DNA from: Pseudomonadota bacterium
GTDB lineage: Bacteria; Pseudomonadota; Alphaproteobacteria; Rhizobiales; Devosiaceae
NCBI GenBank assembly: GCA_023393475.1
Contig: JAEWLC010000028.1
Span: forward strand, 1-64,000
DNA length: 64,000 nt
Reading direction: 5' to 3'
The notes under the pieces are model-generated. The model saw only the letters and a program-made list of their open reading frames with translations, was not told the origin of the DNA and searched no databases. Every line of letters starts with the position of its first letter. Position 1 is the stretch's first letter. The position numbers were made by a program, and so were the translations under genes. Below are positions 18,910 to 27,454 of this stretch, in pieces.

Positions 18910-20137
18910 TGTCACCGCACTCGTCCGGCCCACGCTCGTCGAGCGGATCCGGGGCTGGCTGGAACTGCCGATGGCGGAGGACCGCACCGGGATGGCGCCG
19001 GGACGCGACGCGCGGCTCGACATGTTCCGCGGCCTCGCGCTGCTGATGATCTTCATCAACCACGTGCCAGGCAATGCGTGGGAGAATTTCACCAGCCGCA
19101 ATTTCGGCTTTTCGGACGCGGCGGAAGCCTTCGTCTTCATGTCGGGGCTGGCCGCCGGCCTCGCCTATTCGGGCCGCTTCATCACCGGGCCACTCTGGCC
19201 GGCGATCGCGAAGGTCTGGGCCCGGGCGCGGCAGCTCTATTTCGTGCATCTCACCATCACCATGGTGGCGCTCGGCATCTTCGCCGCGGCCGCGCTGTGG
19301 TTCGGGCTCTACGACCTGCTCGGCAAGAACAATCTCGCGCCGCTGTTCTCCAATCCGCTCGAGACGATGATCGGCTTGCCGCTGCTGACGCATCAGCTCG
19401 GCTATCTCAACATCCTTCCGCTCTACATGACGCTGCTGCTGGCAACGCCGGTGGTGATCCTCTGTGGCCTCAACTGGCCCGGTCGCACGCTGATCGTCTC
19501 GATCGCGGTCTGGGTGATCGCCGGACAGTTCCGGCTCAACTTCCCGAACTTCCCCAATTCGGGCGGCTGGTTCTTCAACCCGCTGTCCTGGCAGTTGCTG
19601 TTCGTGATCGGGTTGCTGTCGGGCATGGCGATGAAGCAGGGCAAGCGCTTCGTGCCGCGCAGCCCGTGGCTCTTCGTCCTCTGCGCCGCCTTCGTGCTGT
19701 TCGTGCTCGCCTGGCTCAAGATCAAGCCGCTCGGCGATGCCGGGCTGCAGACCCTGGGCTGGTTCAGCAAGATCGGGCTGCCGTTCTACATCACCTGGTT
19801 CGACAAGACCTTCCTCGCCCTGCCCCGGCTGCTGCATGCGCTGGCCCTGTTCTACGTGCTGGCCTCGCTCGGTGGCGTGCGCCAGTTGGCCGAGAGCAGG
19901 TGGCTTGCGCCGCTGCGGCTGATGGGCCGGCAGGGGCTCGCCGTGTTCGCGGTAGGCACCGTGCTGAGCCTGCTGCTGCAGGCGGTGAAGGACGGCATCG
20001 AGGCGGATTACTGGCTCGATACGCTGCTCCTCGGCAGTGGCGTCGCGGTACTGGTCGGGCTCGCCTATGTGCTTACGCGCACTCAGGAAATGCAACGCGC
20101 AGCGGCAGCCGCCACGGCCAAGTCGTCGCGCAGTTGA
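18896..20137 (+). CDS. opgC: OpgC protein, acyltransferase-like membrane succinyltransferase
   Basis: A 413-residue polytopic membrane protein of the OpgC family, which adds succinyl groups to periplasmic glucans. The typical start of the membrane domain is RLDMFRGLALLMIFINHVPG, followed by FGFSDAAEAFVFMSGLAAG and about ten membrane helices. I chose ATG 18896, 30 bases inside the longest frame, because GGAGGAG lies six bases upstream. It overlaps the end of opgH by 14 bases, indicating translational coupling in the opg operon. Confidence 0.93.
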   Translation: MSTPSVTALVRPTLVERIRGWLELPMAEDRTGMAPGRDARLDMFRGLALLMIFINHVPGNAWENFTSRNFGFSDAAEAFVFMSGLAAGLAYSGRFITGPLWPAIAKVWARARQLYFVHLTITMVALGIFAAAALWFGLYDLLGKNNLAPLFSNPLETMIGLPLLTHQLGYLNILPLYMTLLLATPVVILCGLNWPGRTLIVSIAVWVIAGQFRLNFPNFPNSGGWFFNPLSWQLLFVIGLLSGMAMKQGKRFVPRSPWLFVLCAAFVLFVLAWLKIKPLGDAGLQTLGWFSKIGLPFYITWFDKTFLALPRLLHALALFYVLASLGGVRQLAESRWLAPLRLMGRQGLAVFAVGTVLSLLLQAVKDGIEADYWLDTLLLGSGVAVLVGLAYVLTRTQEMQRAAAAATAKSSRS

Positions 20138-20274
20138 GGGGCGCACGCTCCCCTCACTTTTCAGAGAGCGTTGCATAACGTTCGCTTTTGCACTTGGCAG
20201 CGGTGTTGCGGCTCAACTAGCCTTTCAAGGACTGAGGGAGGGGACTGCCTGTACTCGAGCGCGGGGAGCGTTTG

Positions 20275-21300
20275 ATGGCGAGACGGCGACCGCTCTATAG
20301 CCGGTCACAACGACCCCGGGCCGAACAGGGCTCAGCATGGACGGCACCGAACGGCGTCGATCCTGTCTATGTCGAGTTGCCCGGCAGCGAGCCCGGCCCG
20401 ACGCTGCGGCAACGTGCGGGAACATGGTGGCGCGGGCTCTACAGCCGGCGCCAGGGCCCGGTGCTCGTCGGCCTCGGCGCGCTGGTGACGCTGCTGCTGA
20501 TCGGCGCCTACGACCTCATCACTCCCGATCCGCAGCGGATCTCCGACTGGCAGTTCACCAACGCCGTCAACAAGATCGTCGATGAACGGCCGATCGGCCC
20601 CTCGGTCGAGTCCATGGCGTTCGCGACGATCATTCCATCAGTGGTGCGGGTCGACGGCTACGACGACAGCGAGGACCAGCCCGCCGCCGAAAAGCCGGCC
20701 GAACCCGAGTATCCCACCGCCGAGAACCCCGAATCCGGCAAGCTCGAGGAGGATTTCCACGAGCAGTTCACCGCGGTCGGCACCGGTGTCGTGATCGACG
20801 ACCAGGGGACCATCCTCACCAACCTGCATGTCGCGGCGGCGGCGAAGACGCTGCGCGTCACCTTCGCCGACGGCAGCGAGTCCCGCGCCATGCTGGTGGG
20901 GGCGCGGCCCGAGAGCGACCTCGCGATCATCCGGCCGTTCGACCTGCCCGACGAGCTGCAGCCGGCGACGCTGGCCGAAAGTACCAGCCTCGTGCCCGGC
21001 GACACAGTCGTCGCGGTCGGCTTCCCGTTCGGCATCGGCCCATCGGCCTCGGCCGGGATCGTGTCGGGGCTCGAGCGCGCCTTCGCGCAGGAGGGCCGGA
21101 CCAAGCTCGAGCACCTGATCCAGTTCGACGCGGCGGCCAATCCCGGAAATTCGGGCGGGCCGCTGGTCAATGCCAACGGGGAAGTAGTGGGCATCGTCAC
21201 CGCCATCCTCAACCCGTCCGGACTTCGCACCTTTGCCGGCATCGGCTTCGCCGTGCCGATCGAAACCGCCGCCGGAGCGGCAGGAGAGAACCCGCTCTGA
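20275..21300 (+). CDS. Membrane-anchored trypsin-like serine protease (HtrA/S1C type, no PDZ)
   Basis: A protease of about 341 residues. One transmembrane segment (VLVGLGALVTLLLIGAY, about residues 62-80) anchors it in the inner membrane with the catalytic domain in the periplasm. The triad is visible: His in TNLHVAAAAK, Asp in ESDLAIIRP and Ser in NPGNSGGP. An acidic, Pro-rich linker precedes the protease domain. There is no PDZ domain, unlike DegP/DegQ. It lies 28 bases upstream of moxR and may belong to that operon. The substrate is unknown. TTG 20272 is an alternative start. Confidence 0.87.
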   Translation: MARRRPLYSRSQRPRAEQGSAWTAPNGVDPVYVELPGSEPGPTLRQRAGTWWRGLYSRRQGPVLVGLGALVTLLLIGAYDLITPDPQRISDWQFTNAVNKIVDERPIGPSVESMAFATIIPSVVRVDGYDDSEDQPAAEKPAEPEYPTAENPESGKLEEDFHEQFTAVGTGVVIDDQGTILTNLHVAAAAKTLRVTFADGSESRAMLVGARPESDLAIIRPFDLPDELQPATLAESTSLVPGDTVVAVGFPFGIGPSASAGIVSGLERAFAQEGRTKLEHLIQFDAAANPGNSGGPLVNANGEVVGIVTAILNPSGLRTFAGIGFAVPIETAAGAAGENPL

Positions 21301-21328
21301 ACTGAAACACTAGCCCCCGACGGAGAAA

Positions 21329-22348
21329 ATGGACGACACATCGAAAGACTCCGGCACCGCCGTCGCCTCGCTGATGGAGCAGGTGCTGTACGAGGTGAAA
21401 AAGGTTGTGGTCGGACAGGACCATTTCCTCGAACGGGTGCTGGTGGCGCTGCTGGCCAAGGGGCATCTCCTCGTCGAAGGCGTGCCCGGCCTCGCCAAGA
21501 CGCTCACCGTCAACACGCTGGCCGAGGCGATCGGCGGGCAGTTCAAGCGGGTGCAGTTCACGCCCGACCTCGTGCCGTCCGATCTCGTCGGCACCCGCAT
21601 CTACAACCAGAAGTCGGGCGACTTCACCACGTCGCTCGGCCCGGTGTTCTGCAATCTCCTCCTCGCCGACGAAATCAACCGCGCCCCCGCCAAGGTGCAG
21701 AGCGCGCTGCTCGAAGTGATGCAGGAGCGGCAAGTGACCATCGCCGGCGAGACGCACAAGGTGCCCAACCCGTTCGTCGTCATGGCGACGCAGAACCCGA
21801 TCGAGACCGAGGGCACCTATCCCCTGCCCGAGGCGCAGGTCGACCGCTTCATGATGAAGGTCCTCGTCGGCTATCCGAACGAAGAAGAGGAGTTCGTCAT
21901 CGTCTCCCGCGTTACCGGCGCCATGCAGGCAGTGTCGCGCGTGGCGACCACCGAGCAGCTCGTCGCGCTGCAAGCCAAGTGCCACAAGCTATTCGTCGAT
22001 CCCTCGCTGATCAGCTTCGCGGTCAAGGTGGTGGCGGCGACGCGCAACCCGGCGTCGGTCGGACTCGACGACATGCAGCGCTTCATCACCTATGGCGCCA
22101 GCCCGCGTGCGACGATCAGCATGATCGAGGCCGGGCGGGCGCTGGCCTTCCTTCGCGGCCGCGAATACGTGCTGCCCGAGGACGTCGTCGACGTGATCGG
22201 CGACGTGCTGCGGCACCGGCTGGTGCTCAGCTACGAAGCGATCTCGGAATCGATCACCCCCGACGACATCGTCGCGCAGGTGCTCAAGGCCGTCCCCGCC
22301 CCCGCCAAACCCCTGGAGTCCAATGTCCGCATCGCCGCGACAGGCTGA
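21329..22348 (+). CDS. MoxR-family AAA+ ATPase
   Basis: A 339-residue AAA+ chaperone-like ATPase. Walker A is GVPGLAKT, Walker B is LLADEINRAP, and sensor 1 is MATQNPIETEGTYPLPEAQ, followed by DRFMMKV. MoxR proteins act with DUF58 and von Willebrand factor A proteins in cofactor insertion or complex maturation at the membrane. Exactly this set follows: DUF58 overlapping by 26 bases and then a VWA protein. The target of this module is unknown. Confidence 0.95.
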   Translation: MDDTSKDSGTAVASLMEQVLYEVKKVVVGQDHFLERVLVALLAKGHLLVEGVPGLAKTLTVNTLAEAIGGQFKRVQFTPDLVPSDLVGTRIYNQKSGDFTTSLGPVFCNLLLADEINRAPAKVQSALLEVMQERQVTIAGETHKVPNPFVVMATQNPIETEGTYPLPEAQVDRFMMKVLVGYPNEEEEFVIVSRVTGAMQAVSRVATTEQLVALQAKCHKLFVDPSLISFAVKVVAATRNPASVGLDDMQRFITYGASPRATISMIEAGRALAFLRGREYVLPEDVVDVIGDVLRHRLVLSYEAISESITPDDIVAQVLKAVPAPAKPLESNVRIAATG

Positions 22349-23255
22349 AAAGCTCCTCGGCCGCCTCGAGTGGACGGTGATCCGCCGGCTCGACGGATTG
22401 CTTCAGGGCGACTATCGCACGCTGTTCCGCGGCTTCGGGCTCGATTTCGCCGACCTGCGCGAGTACCAGGCGCATGACGACGTGCGCCATATCGACTGGA
22501 ACGTGACGGCCCGCACTCAGGTGCCGCATGTGCGGGTCTACAACGAGGACCGCGATGTCACGGCCTGGTTCCTGCTCGATCTTTCGCCGTCGGTGGATTT
22601 CGGCTCGACCGAGGTCAGCAAGCGGCAGGTGCTGACCGAGTTCACCGCCGTCGTCTCGCGCCTCCTTGCCCGGCAGGGCAACAAGGTCGGCGCCATCCTC
22701 TTCAACGGCCAGACCGACCTCGTCATCCCCCCGCATGCGGGGCGGCGCCACATCCTCCACGTCCTCGACAAGGTGATGACCAACCCGCGCCTGCTGCGCT
22801 CGCCCGAGACCGACCTCAACGCCTTCTTGGGGCGCGCGCTGGGCGTGATCCGGAGGCGCTCGATCTGCTTCGTCGTCTCCGATTTCGTGTCGAAGCCCGG
22901 GTGGGAAACCGGACTGTTCCAGCTCAGCCAGCGGCACGAGGGGATCGCGGTGCGGCTGCTCGACCCGCTCGACATGGCCCTGCCCGATATCGGCATGCTG
23001 CTGTTCCAGGACGCGGAAACCGGCGAGCAGATGTTCGTCGATACGGTCGACAAGCGGTTTCGGCGGCGGTTCGCGGCGGCGGCGCAACAGAACGAGGACG
23101 CTCTGATGACTGCCTTCGCGGCGGCGGGGCTCGACGTGCTCGAACTTTCCACGACGGACGACCTGGTCGATGCGGTGCTGCGCTTTGCCAATATGCGCAA
23201 GGCGCAGTCGCGGCTCGGCGCGGGCGGCGGCATGCCTGCGGCGGCGGGCGGATAG
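22323..23255 (+). CDS. DUF58 domain protein
   Basis: A 310-residue protein with the DUF58 signature FRGFGLDFADLREYQAHDDVRHIDWN and a degenerate VWA-like fold after it (LLDLSPSVDFGS). It overlaps moxR by 26 bases, so translation is coupled. DUF58 proteins are the constant partner of MoxR ATPases. There is no signal peptide or membrane helix, so it is probably cytoplasmic and bound to MoxR. Confidence 0.92.
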   Translation: MSASPRQAEKLLGRLEWTVIRRLDGLLQGDYRTLFRGFGLDFADLREYQAHDDVRHIDWNVTARTQVPHVRVYNEDRDVTAWFLLDLSPSVDFGSTEVSKRQVLTEFTAVVSRLLARQGNKVGAILFNGQTDLVIPPHAGRRHILHVLDKVMTNPRLLRSPETDLNAFLGRALGVIRRRSICFVVSDFVSKPGWETGLFQLSQRHEGIAVRLLDPLDMALPDIGMLLFQDAETGEQMFVDTVDKRFRRRFAAAAQQNEDALMTAFAAAGLDVLELSTTDDLVDAVLRFANMRKAQSRLGAGGGMPAAAGG

Positions 23256-23269
23256 ACGGCGGTGACGAC

Positions 23270-24361
23270 ATGACCTTCATCTGGATGGATATGCTCTGGC
23301 TCCTGCTCCTCGTCCCCCTCCTGGTGGCGGCCTATGTCTGGCTGCTCAGGCGGCGGAAGAAGGCCGCGGTTCGCTACGCCAATTTGGCGCTGGTCAAGCA
23401 CGCGATGGGCCGGTCGGTGGGCTGGCGCCGGCATGTGCCCCCGGCGCTCTTTCTCGCCGCGATCACGGTGCTGATCGTCGCCACGGCCCGCCCGGCCGCA
23501 GTGGTGGAACTCGCGTCCTCGCGCGCCACGGTGATCCTCTCGATGGACGTTTCCGGCTCGATGCGGGCGCGCGACGTGGAGCCTTCGCGCATCGCGGCGT
23601 CGCAGGCCGCGGCCAAGGAGTTCATCCGCAGCCAGCCGGCCGATGTGCAGGTCGGCATCGTCGCCTTCGCTTCGGCGGCAGTACTGGTGCAGGCACCGAC
23701 CGTCGATCGCGAGGCGCTTTACCAGGCGATCGACGCCTTCGACCTGAGGCGCGGCACGGCCGTCGGCTCGGGCGTGCTGGTGGCGCTGAAGACCATCTTC
23801 CCCGACGAGGACTTCGAAACCGACGGCGATCCGCGCGACGAACTGGGCCTGCCGAGCTTCAGTTTCGGCGGCGCCTTCGACCAGCCCGGCAAGACGGCAC
23901 AGCCCGTGCCGGACTCGCTGCTCACGGCGCAGGAACCGACGAGGCACATGCCGGTCGAGCCAGGCTCCTATGACAGCGCGGTGGTCATCCTGCTCACCGA
24001 TGGCGCGACGACAACGGGGCCCGACCCGGTGGCCGCGGGGCGGCTGGCGGGCGACTACGGGGTCAAGGTCTATACGGTGGGGTTCGGATCGGCGAGCGGC
24101 GACGTCGTCGATTTCGGCGGGCGCTCGATGCGGGCGCAGCTCGACGCCACGACGCTGCAGGCCATCGCCGATGCCACCGAGGGCGAGTACTACGAAGCGA
24201 CCAGCGCCACCGACCTGACCGCGGTCTACAAGTCGCTTTCGACCCGCCTGATCAGCGAGAAGAAGCTCACCGAGATCGCTTTCCTGTTCGCCGGTCTCGG
24301 CGCGCTGCTGGCGGGCCTCGCGGCCGGGCTGTCGCTGTGGTGGTTCGGCCGGATCGCCTAG
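23270..24361 (+). CDS. VWA-domain membrane protein (BatA-like)
   Basis: A 363-residue protein with an N-terminal pair of hydrophobic segments (LWLLLLVPLLVAAYVWLL and the region near ALFLAAITVLIVAT). A VWA domain follows with the MIDAS motif DVSGS (SMDVSGSMRARDVEPSR), and a C-terminal transmembrane helix ends at WWFGRIA. This is the Bat/aerotolerance-type layout. The ATG at 23270 was chosen because the frame upstream overlaps the DUF58 gene and is not protein-like. It is the last gene of the MoxR module; a stable hairpin follows its stop. Confidence 0.92.
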   Translation: MTFIWMDMLWLLLLVPLLVAAYVWLLRRRKKAAVRYANLALVKHAMGRSVGWRRHVPPALFLAAITVLIVATARPAAVVELASSRATVILSMDVSGSMRARDVEPSRIAASQAAAKEFIRSQPADVQVGIVAFASAAVLVQAPTVDREALYQAIDAFDLRRGTAVGSGVLVALKTIFPDEDFETDGDPRDELGLPSFSFGGAFDQPGKTAQPVPDSLLTAQEPTRHMPVEPGSYDSAVVILLTDGATTTGPDPVAAGRLAGDYGVKVYTVGFGSASGDVVDFGGRSMRAQLDATTLQAIADATEGEYYEATSATDLTAVYKSLSTRLISEKKLTEIAFLFAGLGALLAGLAAGLSLWWFGRIA

Positions 24362-24382
24362 CCCAGAGATCCCGTTTCTCCT

Positions 24383-24418
24383 GACAAAGTGTGGGGCATC
24401 GGCTGCCCGCACTTTGTC
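24383..24418. terminator. Strong inverted repeat after the MoxR module
   Basis: The arms GACAAAGTGTGGGGCA and TGCCCGCACTTTGTC pair over about 15 bases with one mismatch and one bulge around a 5-base loop. There is no T-tract, so it could be a factor-assisted terminator or a boundary element between the MoxR module and the heme operon. Confidence 0.5.
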
Positions 24419-24436
24419 GCGCTTGCGCGTCCGCTG

Positions 24437-24455
24437 AATTATGATAATCACAATC
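24437..24455. promoter_or_regulatory. Fur-type iron box upstream of hemP
   Basis: AATTATGATAATCACAATC matches the enterobacterial Fur consensus (GATAATGATAATCATTATC) at 15 of 19 positions, including the central ATGATAATCA. It sits 46 bases upstream of the hemP start I chose. This predicts repression of the heme/TonB operon when iron is plentiful. The bound regulator could be Fur/Mur or another iron regulator. Confidence 0.65.
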
Positions 24456-24500
24456 AGCTTTTAAGTCGGATGGGCAGCCAGGCGGGTGAGCAAGGTGCGA

Positions 24501-24686
24501 ATGCAGGATCAGCGGGAGATGACAGCGTTACCGGGAGATGCGGTGGCGCTGGACGTTCCGGCGGGCCAGCCGGTGTTCACCACCGAACAGTTGTTCGGCC
24601 CCGCCAACGAAATCGCCATCGTCCACCAGGGCCAGACCTACCGCCTTCGCATCACGCGGCAGGGCAAGCTCGTCCTCAATAAATAG
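24501..24686 (+). CDS. hemP: Hemin uptake protein HemP
   Basis: A small protein (61 residues from ATG 24501) with the HemP signature at its end: LFGPANEIAIVHQGQTYRLR then TRQGKLVLNK. HemP proteins accompany heme uptake systems, and in rhizobia the homologue acts as an activator of heme-uptake genes. ATG 24501 has AAGG upstream; GTG 24486 and ATG 24519 are alternatives. It heads the operon hemP-hypothetical-exbB-exbD-tonB-hugZ and lies just downstream of a Fur-type box. Confidence 0.87.
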   Translation: MQDQREMTALPGDAVALDVPAGQPVFTTEQLFGPANEIAIVHQGQTYRLRITRQGKLVLNK

Positions 24687-24689
24687 GAG

Positions 24690-25121
24690 ATGGCCGTGCG
24701 CCTCGTGCCCCTCGTCACCGCGGCGATGCTCGCCGCCTCACCGGTCCTTGCGCAGGAAGCCGCCGCGCCCGCCAGCCTCGCGCTGGAACTCAACGCCGTG
24801 ACGCCGAGCGAAACCGGCTGCCGCGTCACCTTCCTCGCCACCAACAGACTCGGCACCGAAGTGGCGCGCTCGGCCTTCGAGATCGCGCTGTTCGGCGCGG
24901 GCGGCGGTATCGAGCGGCTGGTGTCGCTCGAGTTCAAGGCGATGCCCGACGGCAAGACACGGGTGCTGCAGTTCGACATCAGTGGCATCGGTTGCGAGAC
25001 GCTGAGCCGCGTGCTCATCAACGACATCACCGCCTGCGATGGCGAAGGGCTCGACCCCAAGGTCTGCTATGCGGCGCTCAGCACCATGTCGCGCCTCGAC
25101 AAGGTGGAGTTCGGCGTCTGA
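24690..25121 (+). CDS. Exported protein of unknown function in heme operon
   Basis: A 143-residue protein with a Sec signal peptide (LVPLVTAAMLAASPVLAQ, cleavage near residue 21). The mature part contains four Cys residues (GCRV, GCET, ACDG, VCYA), which could form disulfides in the periplasm. It is three bases after hemP and its TGA shares a base with the exbB start, so it is firmly part of the operon. I do not recognise a characterised family; the position suggests a role in TonB-dependent heme uptake. Confidence 0.78.
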   Translation: MAVRLVPLVTAAMLAASPVLAQEAAAPASLALELNAVTPSETGCRVTFLATNRLGTEVARSAFEIALFGAGGGIERLVSLEFKAMPDGKTRVLQFDISGIGCETLSRVLINDITACDGEGLDPKVCYAALSTMSRLDKVEFGV

Positions 25122-25840
25122 TGGAAACCGTCGTCGAAAGCGTCGAGCCGATCATCGCGGCGCATGACATGTCGATGTTCGCCCTGTTCATGCAGGCGGA
25201 CTGGGTGGTGAAATCGGTGATGCTGGGGCTGCTCTTCGCCTCTGTCGCCTGCTGGGCGGTGATCCTCGCCAAGGCCACCGCCTATGCCAAGGCGCGCCGG
25301 GAGATGAAGAACTTCGACAAGGTGTTCGCTTCGGGCGAGCCGCTGGGCACGATCTATACCCGCATCAAGGACGGTCCGCGCCAGGGGCTCGGCGCGCTGT
25401 TCGCCGCCGCGATGGAAGAGTGGAACGGCTCGCATGCCGACAATGCGGCCAACCCCTCCGGCCTCCAGGCCCGTATCCGCATCGTGCTCGACACCACGGT
25501 CGCCGCCGAGAGCGAGAAGCTCGATCGCAACCTGGGCCTCCTCGCCACCGTCGGCAGCGCGGCGCCATTCATTGGCCTCTTCGGCACGGTGTGGGGCATC
25601 ATGAATGCCTTCACCTCGATCGCCGCGGCCAAGTCGACCAGCCTCGCGGTCGTCGCGCCGGGTATCGCCGAGGCGCTGTTCGCGACGGCGCTCGGCCTTC
25701 TCGCGGCTATCCCGGCGGTGATCGCCTACAACAAGTTGTCCAGCGACTCGGGCCGCATCATCGCGCGCTTCGAGGCCTTCGCGGACCGAGTCTCGGTGCT
25801 CCTCTCGCGCCAGCTCGATGCCAAGGGGAATGCCCCATGA
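25121..25840 (+). CDS. exbB: Biopolymer transport protein ExbB (MotA/TolQ family)
   Basis: A 239-residue inner-membrane proton-channel subunit that energises TonB with ExbD. Three membrane segments are visible near residues 22-45 (VKSVMLGLLFASVACWAVIL), 142-165 (LATVGSAAPFIGLFGTVWGI) and 180-205 (APGIAEALFATALGLLAAIPA). The TolQ/ExbB signature GLFGTVWGIM is intact. The ATG at 25121 overlaps the preceding stop (TGATG); a longer frame from 24992 is an artefact. exbD overlaps its 3' end by four bases. Confidence 0.95.
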   Translation: METVVESVEPIIAAHDMSMFALFMQADWVVKSVMLGLLFASVACWAVILAKATAYAKARREMKNFDKVFASGEPLGTIYTRIKDGPRQGLGALFAAAMEEWNGSHADNAANPSGLQARIRIVLDTTVAAESEKLDRNLGLLATVGSAAPFIGLFGTVWGIMNAFTSIAAAKSTSLAVVAPGIAEALFATALGLLAAIPAVIAYNKLSSDSGRIIARFEAFADRVSVLLSRQLDAKGNAP

Positions 25841-26271
25841 GCATGTCGCTGCAGAGTGGACGAGGCCGGCGCGGCGGACGTGCGCCAATCGGCGACATCA
25901 ACGTGACGCCGCTGGTCGACGTGATGCTCGTGCTACTGATCGTGTTCATGGTCACGGCGCCGCTGCTCGCCACCGGCGTTCCCATCGACCTGCCGCAGAC
26001 CGATGCACCGGAGATGAAGGTCGACACCGGCAAGCCGCTGACCGTCTCGATCAACGCCAGGGGCGAGATCTATCTCGGCGAGGACCAGATCACCGTCGAT
26101 ACGCTGCTCGCATCGGTGGCGGCCAAGGCCGGCGAGGCGGGCAAGCAGCAGCGCCTTTACCTGCGCGGCGATGCCGACGCCGACTACGGGCTGATCATGG
26201 AAGTGATGGGCGCATTGTCGGGCGAGGGCTATGCCCGCATCGGCCTCATCACCCGGCAGCGCGAGGGCTGA
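25837..26271 (+). CDS. exbD: Biopolymer transport protein ExbD
   Basis: A 144-residue partner of ExbB with a single N-terminal membrane helix carrying the proton-carrier Asp (DINVTPLVDVMLVLLIVFMV, Asp in PLVDVML). A periplasmic TolR-like domain ends in YARIGLITRQ. It starts within the exbB stop region (ATGA) and is followed after two bases by tonB. Length and motifs match the family. Confidence 0.95.
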   Translation: MSMSLQSGRGRRGGRAPIGDINVTPLVDVMLVLLIVFMVTAPLLATGVPIDLPQTDAPEMKVDTGKPLTVSINARGEIYLGEDQITVDTLLASVAAKAGEAGKQQRLYLRGDADADYGLIMEVMGALSGEGYARIGLITRQREG

Positions 26272-26273
26272 CT

Positions 26274-27434
26274 ATGAAGCGGGCCATGGTGGCATCGGCG
26301 TTCATCCACTTCGGCCTCATCGCCGGAGCCTGGGCTGCGCTGAACATGCCACCCGAGGTCAACGAGAGCGATGCCGAGTCGGTGTCGGTCAGCATCATCT
26401 CGATGGACATGGTCTCGACCGAGCCGAGCGAGATGGTGACATCGAGCAGCCAGAACCTGGTGTCGGCTGGCGCGCAGCACGAGACCATGGAGGTTCTCGA
26501 CGCTACCGAAGCCGAAACGGTGACCGAGGAGACGGTCGAGGCTGTCGAGGTCGAAGTTGCCGAGCCGGTGGCGGAGACGCCGCAGGATGTTGCCGAAGCC
26601 CCTCCCGTCGAGACCGTGACCGAGGCGGTGGACACCGAGGAGCTGGCCTCCGCCGCCGTCCTCACCGCGGCCGCCGACAGTGTGCAACCGGTCGAGGCCG
26701 CCATTCCGCAGGTGGTGAGCGAGGCGGCGAGCGTCGTCGTCGATACGGTGCAGCCGTCGCAATCCGATCCGCTGGAGCAGTTGCGGACCGCCTCGATCAG
26801 CGAGCTCACCCCGGCCGAGCCGGCGCAGAAGCTGCCGGAAACGCTGGCGAAGCCGGTGGAGACGATCAAGCCGATGCAGGAGGCGAACCTCGCCCCCGTG
26901 GTCGAAGAGATCGAGGAAACGGCCGAGACCGTGCCGGTGCCGCTGCCCCGCATCGTGCGGAAGCCGATCGAGAAGACCGCCGAACCAAAGGAACAGCCCA
27001 AGAAGGCCGAGCCGGCCAAGAAGCCAGCAGACCCCAAGCCGCAGAAGCAGCAGCCGACCAAGCAGGCCAATCTCGGCAATGGCGGCAACTCCGACGCCGA
27101 TGCAGCGGCCAGCGCCGCAAAGGCAAGCGGCGGCAAGGGCAAGAAGGACGATGGCGGCAGCGCCGCGGTCAGCAAGTACCCCGGGATCGTGCAGGCCAAG
27201 GTGGTGCGCGCGGCCAAGCAGAAGGGCAAGAGCGGCGGCGTCGAGGTGACCGTGCAATTCGTGGTAAAGTCGGACGGCAGCGTGAGCAATGTCGTTCTGG
27301 CGCGCAGCTCGGGCAACGCCAAGGTCGACAAGACGGCGCTGGCAGCGGTGCAGCGGGCCGCGCCGTTTCCGCCCATTCCCGCTGATGCCGGCCGGTCGAG
27401 CTGGCAGTTCAGCGTACCGATCTATTTCAAGTAA
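26274..27434 (+). CDS. tonB: TonB-family energy transducer
   Basis: A 386-residue periplasm-spanning transducer. An N-terminal anchor (ASAFIHFGLIAGAWAAL) is followed by a long acidic Glu/Val-rich segment, a Pro/Lys-rich spacer (KPADPKPQKQQPTK region) and a C-terminal TonB domain (about residues 300-386) with VEVTVQFVVKSDGSVSNVVL and AAPFPPIP. The ATG at 26274 is two bases after the exbD stop. The anchor lacks an obvious SHLS-type motif but has FIHFG with a His in the helix. It powers an outer-membrane heme receptor, which is not encoded in this window. Confidence 0.92.
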   Translation: MKRAMVASAFIHFGLIAGAWAALNMPPEVNESDAESVSVSIISMDMVSTEPSEMVTSSSQNLVSAGAQHETMEVLDATEAETVTEETVEAVEVEVAEPVAETPQDVAEAPPVETVTEAVDTEELASAAVLTAAADSVQPVEAAIPQVVSEAASVVVDTVQPSQSDPLEQLRTASISELTPAEPAQKLPETLAKPVETIKPMQEANLAPVVEEIEETAETVPVPLPRIVRKPIEKTAEPKEQPKKAEPAKKPADPKPQKQQPTKQANLGNGGNSDADAAASAAKASGGKGKKDDGGSAAVSKYPGIVQAKVVRAAKQKGKSGGVEVTVQFVVKSDGSVSNVVLARSSGNAKVDKTALAAVQRAAPFPPIPADAGRSSWQFSVPIYFK

Positions 27435-27454
27435 GAACGCCCCGGAGAGAACCG